NCBI GenBank assembly: GCA_027575805.1
Contig: JANBPU010000077.1
Location: 1-64,000 of the forward strand
Length of the DNA stretch: 64,000 nt
From: Mycoemilia scoparia
Taxonomy: Eukaryota; Kickxellomycota; Kickxellomycetes; Kickxellales; Kickxellaceae
Reading direction: 5' to 3'
In this document: positions 30,894 through 40,012 of the stretch, piece after piece
Layout of the letters: every line of letters begins with the position of its first letter
How positions within the stretch are numbered: position 1 is the stretch's first letter
Program-made: the position numbers and the translations under genes
Notes under the pieces: model-generated
Databases searched by the model: none
Seen by the model: the letters and a program-made list of their open reading frames with translations, nothing else
What the model was told of the DNA's origin: nothing

Positions 30894-33756
30894 ATGAGTA
30901 TGAAGCTAAACAGGGTACAAGCTTTATTCGTGTTTGCATCATTCCTTTGTTTAACCACATCAGCAATATCTACAACTAAAGATATTTCTGTTGGCAGGAG
31001 AAACAGCCGGGCTGGTTCTAGCGATATCCAGTCAGTAAACCTTGATAACTCTGGACCAGTACATGTGGATGCAGCAATTGTAAGCAAAAACAATGGTCAG
31101 TTGTTAATAAGAGAATCTGTGGCTGAGACCTCAAGTCTGACAATATATGACAATATTGCAGATGGTAATGATAACAAAATTACAGCAAAAAATCGCAAGG
31201 GAATATTTGGGGGTCTATTTGGAGGCTCCAAAAAAACCAAAACCTCTAGTGACAGCAGCAGTAGTACTTCATCTAAAACTTCAAGTACTCTTTCATCAAT
31301 CATATCTACCCCAGTATCAGCTTCGGGCACCTTAACCTCCGTTTCTGCGGACATTACAAACATCAGCGACAGCACTAGCGTCCTGGAAAGTGTTACCAAT
31401 ACAACATCCGGTGGTTTTTCTGACTCTAGCACCGACGATAGCTCCACAGAGCCGTCGATATCTGTTCTATCAGACACACCATCTTCAACAGAGCCACCTT
31501 CAGTATTGGATACAAGTTCTAGCAGTGTAGCCACCACTAGCACCGACAATAGCTCCATAGAGCCGTCGATGTCCATACTATCAGACACACCATCTTCAAC
31601 AGAGCCATCTTCAGTATTGGATACAAGTTCTAGCAGTGTACCCGCCACGAGCAATAGTGATAAACTCATATCCCCACCACATGAATCTGATTCATCTGTT
31701 AGTAGCACTACAGACATAGTCAATTCCACATCCACACCACCTAGTGCAGAACCTTCATCCAGTTACACCGATACTCATAATACAAGTATTCAAAGTAATA
31801 CTCAAGAAGAGAGTAGTCAGAATGGCCAAGTTGTGAGTACACAAGCCACATCAAGTGACCAAAGTGGTACTCAGCTGGATAATACTCCTACTTTCTCTGA
31901 AACTGCAAAGACCACAAATCAGAGTGAAAGTGTAGTAACTGTGCAGCCTACTTCAGCACCAACTGAATCTGCATCACACACATCCAAGAGTAAGAAGGGT
32001 CTTCTTGGTGGTATTGAAAGTCTCTTCAATTCATTGTTTGGAGACTACGACGAAGGTGATAAAGACAGCAACAGTGGCAGTGAGACACAATCAGCTACTA
32101 GTCATGCTGGTGGGTTTATTGGTCATTTAATCGATGAAATAGAACATGGGCTAGGTTTTGGCAGTGATGAAAAATCTGAGTTGCAATCTGGCACCCCGAC
32201 TGCTTCAATTAATTCAACTGAAAGCCCAAAAGCTACAAGCACTAGCCATGATTATGGCGGGTTGCTTGGGATACTATTTGGTCATCACGATAAAGATGAA
32301 ACCACATCTGATTCCTCAAGTCAAACTGATGATCCAAGCCACAATGGCACCCATGTTAGACATAGAGGTCTAATTGGAACGCTCCTTGATAGCATCTTGG
32401 GACCGTTGGCGAACATTCTACCAGGAGCTCATAATGTAAACGAAACACATACAAGTAGTGCCGTGGCGACGACAGAGACCTCTCCGGTTGCAACAAACAC
32501 GCCGCCAAAAGAAACCCTGGCTACAAATCAAAAAACAAGCCCTGATCACTATGTTCTTACAGCTTCAAGAGAAAATGAGCGACTCTTGGACATGATGTAG
32601 TAAGTAACTTAAAATAGTGGATAGCATTTGTAGCATCTCTATGTTTATGAAAAGCAGCAACGCCTATAAATATATTTATACAATGATTTCTTTCTACTAT
32701 AGCTATTCAACTATAACCATGAAGCCGCAATCAAGGATCAGGACATGGAAGTGCGGCAAATATTGCAATAAAGAAAGAATAAACGGCACAGAGGTTTTGA
32801 CGACATGGAACAAATTATTCAGGCCAACTTCAGGATATGTTGCAGTTAATCATGATCTTCAGGTCATAGTGATTGCATACCAAGGCACAGTATTGTCGGC
32901 TTCGATTATAAATGATTTTGATATAGTCACAACCAGTCTTCAGAGCGTGATCCCTTATAAAACACCCCTTGCTGCCCATAAAGACCAAAATATCAGACTT
33001 TCTCTACTCGGTCTTAGTAGCCATGATCAACCTGAGGTTCACAATGGGTTTGCTGGATCCTACGTTGCTAGTAGATCAAGCTATCTTCCAGTCCTGAAAT
33101 TAGCCCTTGAAAAGTACCCTAATTACAGGGTTGCGGTTACTGGCCACTCATTTGGTGGTGCTCAGGCCGTTCTGTGTGCCCTAGATTTGGTTGATGGTGC
33201 CAGCATAGACTTGACTCCTGAGCAGCAACTGGACATCAAGAAGAGGCTCACGGTTTATACATTTGGGCAACCCATGACTGGAAACGGGGAATTTGCAGAT
33301 TACTACGATTCTTTGGAAATCCCAACTTATCGAGTAGTTAACCAGTTTGATCACATCCCTGATTTGCCACCCAAGCTCCTGTCATATGCCCACCATGGTC
33401 AGGAATACTGGATTACTAACATACCCAAGAACTCAACTACAAGTGCTGGTGGTAAGGGCGGTGGTCATATTGGAATACTTGAAGGCCTGCTCGGCCTAGG
33501 GCCATCCTATTTATCATCATCAAAGCTTGGTATAAAGACCTGTCCATACTCTACGCCAACCCCTATCAATAGTGCAATGTCTGATACCAGATTAGCAAGA
33601 AATGCTCAAAATTCTGGACTGGCATCCCCTGTGGTTGGTGTGAACGGCAAAAGATGCACCTTTGATAAACCACTCAATCTATCACCGAAAGTTCTACAAC
33701 ATCTTCCCCAATTTTATATTTATGCACTTGAAAAAATTGTAGCCTCAGACAAATAG
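30894..33756 (+). CDS. Secreted class 3 (Rhizomucor-type) lipase with mucin-like N-terminal region
   Basis: Predicted secreted triacylglycerol lipase or esterase. Two neighbouring open frames are one gene: exon 1 (30894-32599) ends at a GTAAGTAA donor and exon 2 (32703-33756) follows a CTACTATAG acceptor; the join restores YYSTITMKPQSRIRTWKCG, a plausible entry to the lipase fold, and gives 919 residues. A signal peptide (residues 1 to about 26) leads into some 540 residues rich in Ser and Thr, likely O-glycosylated, broken by five short Gly/Leu/Phe segments at about 102-114, 369-383, 406-421, 455-463 and 492-511. The lipase domain has GHSFGG with nucleophile S718; D785 (in QFDHIPDLPP) and H902 (in LQHLPQFY) are the likely other triad members. 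The mucin-like part is far longer than the propeptides usual in this family. ATGs at 30894 and 30900 are equivalent. Confidence 0.87.
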
Positions 33757-33974
33757 GGGCATAAAGTTGCTATTCTCGATTGACTGATCCTTCAAGTATT
33801 TTAACGAAGTGTTTTCAGTTTCACATTTCGGTGTTTCGTAAACTAGTATATCGTATCCTATTAATTTGTTAAAGCTTTAAACTAGGCTCACAACCTTAAT
33901 CCTCTTTTTAGTGATAATTGTATTTGAATTTCCAATAAAACGAATAGAGCATTGGTATTTGCACCCATATATAG

Positions 33975-34128
33975 TTGGCAAGTTTTCCACCAAAAGGGAA
34001 CATACAGACACACACATACATTCCCTACAAATCCGCTTGTAAGATATACATTTTAGCTAGAATCTCAGCGATGATTGGCTAGTGTCCAAGGGAATATCCT
34101 AGTATCCTTCTAAAGGAGATTCGGCCAT
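33975..34128 (+). mobile_element. MITE-like repeat family D, copy 3
   Basis: About 154 bases, same orientation as the copy at 16381 and closely similar to it: TTGGCAAGTTTTCCACCAAA at the left, GGAGATTCGGCCAT at the right, with the ends forming an imperfect inverted repeat of about 14 bases. Two closely similar copies 17 kb apart suggest dispersal rather than local duplication. Confidence 0.68.
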
Positions 34129-35019
34129 TTATAAAACTATCCCCTGCTATTTTGTATAAGTTTGTTTTATAAATCCAAGATTCAAGCAACACTTGGCTAG
34201 CTTGAAAATAGCTTGATGAAACTACTTTTTTCTAAAAACTGTATACTTGCTTATATCCTCACTATGCTTCTCCTAAGCCACTTTTAAAGCAATCTGAAAA
34301 AGAGTTTGGCAATTCCAGGTGAGGTTTGTTGTTAAAGGATATTGTTGGGCATGGTCCACGGATGACTCTCTTGATATCCATGAGTCAAGGCCGACATACT
34401 GACTACTCGCACACAAATATCCATTAATTGCGGCTTGCCCTAATGCTCAGCAACTCTTTGCTAAACTTTCAATTAGTCTTTCTATTATTACTTGCCACTT
34501 TAAATCTACTTTGCTATAACCTTTCGGGCCTTCGCTGACAATAATAACGATATATTGTTAAACAGTACTCCGCCTGATACCTGCTAGGGCTGACAATGCC
34601 CATGGAGGATATATAACTCGGCTTAGTCAACACTAAGGTGCTAAACAATGTCCACAAGACCAACTATCTGCACTTCAATAGTCACCTTTTTGGATCGCTT
34701 TATTCTTTTGAATCTTTTGCTTACTGATTTCCCTGAACCAATCGGGCACTATTGAATTTGATATAAATGGGTCATATTGTTGGAAATGAAAGCCATTAAG
34801 GAATATGTCAACAGAATATACAGACCCTCATGTATCCGAATTCTGCCTTATGTTCCAAAAAAATGTATGAATGCATCACTTTTTTGCAATGTCTCCTTTT
34901 GAGATCCATTTTTGTCAAGCATGAATATAAATATATCCATACGGAGAAATTTGTGTAAAGGTACCCATGTAGGCTGCTAATATTCATAACAAACTAATCT
35001 AGCACCGAGCACCGAGATA

Positions 35020-35144
35020 CATATGAGTAGTTGTTTTTGAGTGACTGATCTTTACCAGTAGGCCAGTTCCAGCTTGCATATTAGTTAGCCTATATTATCA
35101 TCGATGACATTAATTTAGCCCTTCAAAAATAATCTCCTATATGA
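35020..35144 (-). mobile_element. MITE-like repeat family B, inverted copy
   Basis: Ends are CATATGAGTAGTTGTTTTTG on the left and CCTTCAAAAATAATCTCC on the right, an imperfect inverted repeat. The interior, read on the minus strand, matches 61947-62090 and 63158-63301: a CAATGATAATATA-like stretch, ATGCAAGCTG, then AACTGGCCTACT. About 125 bases, so it is somewhat shortened. Confidence 0.6.
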
Positions 35145-35274
35145 CCACTTATTCTTGAAGAGTGTCCATTTAATAATAAAAGATGATTACTCTTTTGGCT
35201 ATGCTCTTCCCCATAAACATTGACCATCAAAAGGTACACTTCAAAAATGTCGCCCATATTAGCACAACATTACA

Positions 35275-35673
35275 TTAAAAACAACAAGTTATGTCTTTAG
35301 GATGCAAGTTGGATGCTTGGCAAAGGAATTGTGGCAAAATTATTTGTTTGTATAAAAATCTTGAAGTTTGTCGTTTCAAGCAATCATTGGTTTGACCACT
35401 CCTCTTTCTTTGATGGGAGGATATATTTGTACATGTAGTTGTCCACATGTGCATATCCAACAAGCTGTTAAGAAAATCGGGTTTAGATTCGCATTGTGTT
35501 TGGGAATGTAACCTATCGAGGTTAAGTTTTGCAGCAAAGATTATCCTCAAATGTTTAAGATGGATACGCCACACAGCACATTGTTTGGGGGCACAGCCGA
35601 TGATGGTAAAACCTTCAAAATGTAACCAAAAGTGTTTACTAGCATTAGTTTTGTAAAAAGCAATACAAATCAT
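35275..35673 (-). CDS. Hypothetical protein, unrecognised small ORF
   Basis: An ATG-initiated 132-codon frame inside a repeat-rich intergenic region. The product is rich in Cys, His, Lys and Thr and has no signal peptide, membrane helix or motif that I know. It contains CAPKQCAVWRIHLKHLR. It could be a lineage-specific gene, a relic of a mobile element, or chance. It has no obvious TATA-like element, intron signals or partner gene. Confidence 0.2.
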   Translation of the reverse strand: MICIAFYKTNASKHFWLHFEGFTIIGCAPKQCAVWRIHLKHLRIIFAAKLNLDRLHSQTQCESKPDFLNSLLDMHMWTTTCTNISSHQRKRSGQTNDCLKRQTSRFLYKQIILPQFLCQASNLHPKDITCCF

Positions 35674-35903
35674 GAGTAGGTTCTATCCTATAAAAATGAA
35701 AAGCTGGTAATATGAAAAGCTAGTAATTGATTATATAAAGTCATACTCCACTCTGCCATATACAGTGCCCAAGAGTTACATTCAAAATGGGCTTTGATTG
35801 GGTCAAAATACGAGGACTATTCCTGCACATTATATATTTGGTCTCAAGTGAGATTTTGCCATAATAGTATCATAATATAATATTGACTGTTAACAGCCAC
35901 TTT

Positions 35904-36035
35904 GGAAGATTTCACTAGTGACCGAATCTATAGTAGGCAAAGATGGGGCCTCAGGTTTTGGCACAATCATCGGATACTTTATATGCAACTCCTGGGGTCC
36001 CATTTTTCCTAAACCCTTGTGAACTTCCATCATTT
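35904..36035 (+). repeat. Interspersed repeat family C, copy 2
   Basis: Shares the landmarks of family C: AGATTTCACTAGTGACC, GGCAAAGATGGGGCC, TATGCAACTCCTGGGGTCCC, CCTTGTGAACTTC. It ends only about five bases before the family A element at 36041, so the two form a composite block. Confidence 0.62.
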
Positions 36036-36040
36036 GGATG

Positions 36041-36143
36041 ATAATTTTTGAAGGATGAAGGTTTACTAGTACAACTGGACATCCATTTGACTGTGATTGC
36101 GTCTATAATCAGTGGTCACCAAAATTCACCCTTCAAAAATTAT
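36041..36143 (+). mobile_element. MITE-like repeat family A, copy 1 (103 bases)
   Basis: Perfect-looking small inverted-repeat element: left end ATAATTTTTGAAGGATGAA, right end TTCACCCTTCAAAAATTAT, differing at one position over 19 bases. It has the same length (103 bases) and roughly 90 percent identity by eye with 39418-39520. No open frame. Confidence 0.72.
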
Positions 36144-36881
36144 TGCCCATTTTTTATTTGATCATGCCAGAAATTCTGTAATTTATAAGCGACTTACAAA
36201 TAATAAAGCCTTCTAACCAAGAAATATCACTGTCAAGACTACTAGGATTAATTATTTGTAAAAAGTACTTGCAAACATCATCAGGATATAAAGACAAGAT
36301 CATCAATGGCGACTATATTAAATACAACTGCCCCAAAAAGAAATAAATATGATTGTTAAAGACGCGTGGACTATTGGTTTAGTTATGCCAATGTGATCTG
36401 AAATTTAAAAACAATGTACAAAGCAAAGACATGCTAGAGACCGAAAAAGGATGATGTGCCACACAGCTACCAGCTGTAAACATTGTCCCTTTTGACACTT
36501 TTAATGATATCAAGGTTGCAAAATCGCTTTGGACTAATGTCTGTGTGAAAAATGAACGTCCTTTTTTATTTTTTTTTGCAGGATATGGCTTTGAACAATA
36601 AAGCGAATATAAAGTGTTTAATTGATTAGCAGATTTTTTGGGATGTGGCAAGAAGGCTTGTATTTGAGATGTTTTGGAGAACCCGCATTTTAAATGTAGT
36701 AACCATGCCTACTAAATGAAGAAAACGTATATAAATTACACTCAATCCTTTACGCTACTGTGCTGCTCTAACTCTTTAGATATTTCCTTCATTTGATTTA
36801 AGAATTATAATCTGTTGTAGTATTTCCTGTTGATTTATTAAGTTGGCCATCATAAAATAGTATAGTTGTATTTGGTGTCTT

Positions 36882-38468
36882 ATGTCAGCATCGGAGGATC
36901 TGTGGATCCCTGGCCATTACAATGTTGGTTCAAGCACTTGGCTTGGCCAATGTTTAAGCACAGGACTGCAAAGTATTGCCATCAGCCTAAACAGTACAAG
37001 CAGTGGCAATAGTAGTGGACTCATAAGGAGGTCGACCATGGACCATACCAGCGTCCCAATCCACAAAGCTGGAGCATTACGGGTAATTCATGCTCATATT
37101 CCAGGATACAACGATGCCGTTTATTCTATAAGCATCGTTAATATAGTCCTGAATCTTGCAATGATAATAAGTGTGGCCATAATTCTCCGAAACCACGATC
37201 CCCTTGAGAGAGTAACTATCCGATTAGCCGCATCAATTTCGGCTGCTGACCTGCTATACTCGATTGTCCAAATACTAACTCATACGGAGACATTTACCAA
37301 CAAGCTGACAGAGATTCAATTGAGAACACTTTACTTTTTCCATGTGTTTGGGTTAACAGCAGTATCTTATATAACTACCTGCATCGTTGTTCATTTGCAC
37401 TTAACCGCCTTGTTAAATAAGCGTGCCTTGGCCAGAAAATTCAGCCCGTGGTACGAACTGATCGGCTGGACTGCAGCTGCAATGACCTCACAACCCGTTC
37501 TCTATCTTTTCAAGAATTTTCGAAAGGTCAAGAAGCTGGATATCATAATTATCTACGACAGGACGGAATCCGATATAAACAGAGTCGTGTGGGGGATGTA
37601 CTGGCTTGTTGCTATCTGCATTATATACAATGTTGTCATATGCGTCGTCATTGCTCTCCGAATGTTGCCCATCTGGAGTCGATTTAAGAAAAGTGCACTT
37701 ACCAAGGTATTTGGCAAAATGCCTTGTCAATTAAACCAACCTGACCAGTTTTCTATAGCAACTTCGGCATCTTATAATACTAAAAAAGCAATCGGCGATA
37801 ATCATGTACCATCAAACGGTTTATCTTCGACTGTTATAAATATCAATGGCGGTGGTAGTGTGCAGTTTAGTCTGCCCGCAAGAAAACAAGAAATGGGTTT
37901 AACCATCAATACAAATATTGGTATGCAGCACAACATTGATTCAGAAATTACCGCCACAGAGTTCCCTGGGTCGGCACTAATTCTGCAGTATCAGCACCAC
38001 GATTCTCAAGGAAATGACCACAATCGCCTAAACAGAAAGGATAGCGATATCAAAAGTCCAACAAACCACGAAGTTGGAAATATGCTAATATCGCCCAGTG
38101 ATACAATATTGGAAAGCCAAGAACAGCGACCCTTGTGCTTGCCAAGTATCCAGAATGATATTCAGCGTAATGATAATAACGATGCTCTGATTAATATAAA
38201 TCACCAAAAGACTAAAATAAAACAACGTGAAATCGAGCTAGCGATTCTGCGAATATGCTTATATCCGCTGATTATGATAGCCGAGACTAGTACTTTACCA
38301 ATATACCTAACATTACCAGTACCTAGTGCAAGGTTGGGCCAAACGGTTATAATGACTCCTGTCATCACCGGGACTGTCAATTTCTTTGTATTTTTGGTGC
38401 ATCCCCAACTTGATACTTATTGGAAAAGGCTGTGGGCCAGACTTAAAGGGTGTTTTATATGTCGGTGA
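36882..38468 (+). CDS. Orphan seven-transmembrane receptor (GPCR-like)
   Basis: Predicted G-protein-coupled receptor of 528 residues in one exon. The extracellular N-terminus (about 85 residues) has N-glycosylation sequons (NSTSSGNSS). Seven hydrophobic helices follow: starting near residues 87, 115, 146, 187, 235, then after a loop of about 190 residues rich in Asn, Ser and Gln, helices near 452 and 484, ending in a short basic tail (WKRLWARLKG). The very long third intracellular loop and the ILRICLYPLI pattern at helix 6 resemble the fungal nutrient-sensing Git3/Gpr1 and cAMP-receptor-like group (family knowledge), but I cannot place it in a named class. ATG at 36882 is the first in frame. 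Convergent with the GSKIP gene. Confidence 0.8.
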   Translation: MSASEDLWIPGHYNVGSSTWLGQCLSTGLQSIAISLNSTSSGNSSGLIRRSTMDHTSVPIHKAGALRVIHAHIPGYNDAVYSISIVNIVLNLAMIISVAIILRNHDPLERVTIRLAASISAADLLYSIVQILTHTETFTNKLTEIQLRTLYFFHVFGLTAVSYITTCIVVHLHLTALLNKRALARKFSPWYELIGWTAAAMTSQPVLYLFKNFRKVKKLDIIIIYDRTESDINRVVWGMYWLVAICIIYNVVICVVIALRMLPIWSRFKKSALTKVFGKMPCQLNQPDQFSIATSASYNTKKAIGDNHVPSNGLSSTVININGGGSVQFSLPARKQEMGLTINTNIGMQHNIDSEITATEFPGSALILQYQHHDSQGNDHNRLNRKDSDIKSPTNHEVGNMLISPSDTILESQEQRPLCLPSIQNDIQRNDNNDALININHQKTKIKQREIELAILRICLYPLIMIAETSTLPIYLTLPVPSARLGQTVIMTPVITGTVNFFVFLVHPQLDTYWKRLWARLKGCFICR

Positions 38469-38687
38469 CCTTACTCTTGCTTGCATAACATATGTTCTAA
38501 TGACTTTATCACTTGGTTTTCTTTTTGCCCTTAAACTACACGGAAGACACTATTATTTTAATGTTTACGGCTTTAATTTTTGGACCTCTTACTCCACTTT
38601 CGACCCCATCTTCCTAAGTCTCACACATTCATTTATTCTCCTATATTTTTATGAAATTAAAGATCTAGTAATTTAGATAATTACATG

Positions 38688-38791
38688 CCATATAGATCAT
38701 AATTTTTGAAGAGTAACTTTTGGCGGTAAATGGTTTTAGGGGGGGCAACCACAGCCAAATGATTGCTCTTTAAAAATAAGTAGTATTTATT
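38688..38791 (+). mobile_element. MITE-like element related to families A and B
   Basis: Left end CCATATAGATCATAATTTTTGAAGAG, right end GCTCTTTAAAAATAAGTAG, an imperfect inverted repeat resembling the ends of family A. The interior (a GGCGG and a run of seven G) is unlike families A and B. It lies just beyond the end of the GSKIP gene, between two convergent genes. Confidence 0.5.
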
Positions 38792-38810
38792 GCATTTACA
38801 TTACAGTGTT

Positions 38811-39299
38811 CTATTTCACCAAATTATTTAACTTGGCTGTTAGTTCCTGTCCAAACTTTTCAGTAAATAGTGGGCTGTATCGATGCAATAAAGCTGTAAG
38901 CGATTCGTAATACACAACATTAGAATCTTTTGGCAAGACCTATAAAAATGCACACCAAATTAGCAAATCCATATATTTATTATATAGTGTATCATGGTAT
39001 AATCAATCTTTAGCCCTGTTTCAACTGGTCTTGAAGTTACCTACATAGAAACCACTAGCCGATACAGACACTTGAATATGCCTGTCCTCAAGTAATTTGA
39101 TATCGATGTAGTAAAAATGATCTGAGTTGCTTGCTTTTCTGTCGCCCTTATGATTGTCATTACTTTTGGTGTCTCTTGTATCATCATTTTGACCAGTATC
39201 CATGGCAATTTTTGTGGATTTGATTTCGTATGAGTCGATCCCATAGAGGTGGTCTTTGACAGCAAATTCTAGCTCAGAGAGCTGTGTTTGCGAATCCAT
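38811..39299 (-). CDS. GSKIP-domain (DUF727) protein, two exons
   Basis: Small cytosolic protein of the GSK3-interacting-protein fold. Minus-strand exons 39299-39045 and 38939-38811 join in phase 0 (donor GTAGGT, 105-base intron) to give 127 residues, close to vertebrate GSKIP (139). Evidence: ELEFAVKDHLYGIDSY at the start, YYIDIKLLEDRHIQVSVSA (the beta strands of the domain), then VYYESLTALLHRYSPLFTEK and FGQELTAKLNNL, matching the family's helical C-terminus (YSLLDTLSPAY-like). In vertebrates GSKIP binds GSK3 and the PKA regulatory subunit; whether this fungal protein does so is unknown. An alternative donor (GTAACT, four bases further on) breaks the frame. A region of about 30 polar residues is inserted in the middle of exon 1. 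Confidence 0.8.
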
Positions 39300-40012
39300 T
39301 TCTATAAATTCTATATCACGAGAAGGCTTGGTTTAGCGACTAAAATTTAAAATGAAGCGATATCAGAATAGTATAGTATGTAGATAGAAATGTATGACTA
39401 TGGGATGTATATGGGTAATAATTTTTGAAGGGTGAAAGTTTACTAGCAAAACTGGACATCCATTTGGCTGCGATTGTTCCTATAATCAGTGGCCACCAAA
39501 ATTCACCCTTCAAAAATTATGATCCATATGTGTATGCTTTAATTTTTTTGGCAATATTTTTGGGACCCATTTTTTGTTTGTTGTGTTGTGAAATAAAGTC
39601 TTATGTTGTGAACCTGACATAAACGTTCATAAGGACAGGCTAATTGGGGGAAATATCATGTTGATCGATTGATAAATAGGTTACATATAGATTTTATTGT
39701 GAAAGGATCTCTCAAGGTCCTTAATAAACCCATATAATATAATAATGGCATTAAAAGGTATAAAAAGCATAATGTTAAAGTCTAGAAAGAAGAAAGTAAA
39801 GGTAGTTTGAAAGGGCATTATATAAAATGAATATAAACACAAATGAAAATAAAGTCATTAGAGTAAGGATGAGCAAAGTCAAGTGTGGAATGCAAATGAA
39901 GAGCCTATTTTTCAACTTAAAAGCCCCGTATATGGCTATACGTGGCTGCTGAGAAAATAGTAATAACATACATGGATAGGGAGTAACAGCTCTGTGCCCA
40001 TATATGCTCTTT
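39300..40012. other. Spacer between GSKIP promoter and carrier 3' end
   Basis: Holds the GSKIP promoter (minus strand) and the family A element at 39418-39520. The rest, 39521-40012, is AT-rich with no recognised gene; short minus-strand frames near 39775-40047 overlap the carrier's 3' end and look accidental. Confidence 0.45.
39418..39520 (+). mobile_element. MITE-like repeat family A, copy 2 (103 bases)
   Basis: Ends ATAATTTTTGAAGGGTGAA and TTCACCCTTCAAAAATTAT are an exact 19-base inverted repeat. The inverted similarity continues outward imperfectly (TATATGGGTA on the left, GATCCATATG on the right), so the full element may span about 39408-39530. It sits within 120 bases upstream of the GSKIP start codon, so it may affect that promoter (inference). 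Confidence 0.75.

Larger units (their letters stand above)
33757..36881. other. Gene-poor, repeat-rich intergenic region
   Basis: About 3.1 kb with no recognised gene. It contains repeats D (33975-34128), B (35020-35144), C (35904-36035) and A (36041-36143). An ATG-initiated 132-codon frame on the minus strand (35673-35275) is listed separately. An ACGCGT hexamer lies at about 36362. The last 150 bases precede the receptor gene and are AT-rich. Confidence 0.55.

Noticed and set aside
32617..32702. Independent start for the lipase frame at 32617
   Set aside because: It begins at a non-ATG codon inside an intron and would lack a signal peptide.
39041..39044. GTAACT donor for the GSKIP intron
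   Set aside because: It leaves phase 1 and a stop soon after the join; GTAGGT four bases earlier preserves the domain.
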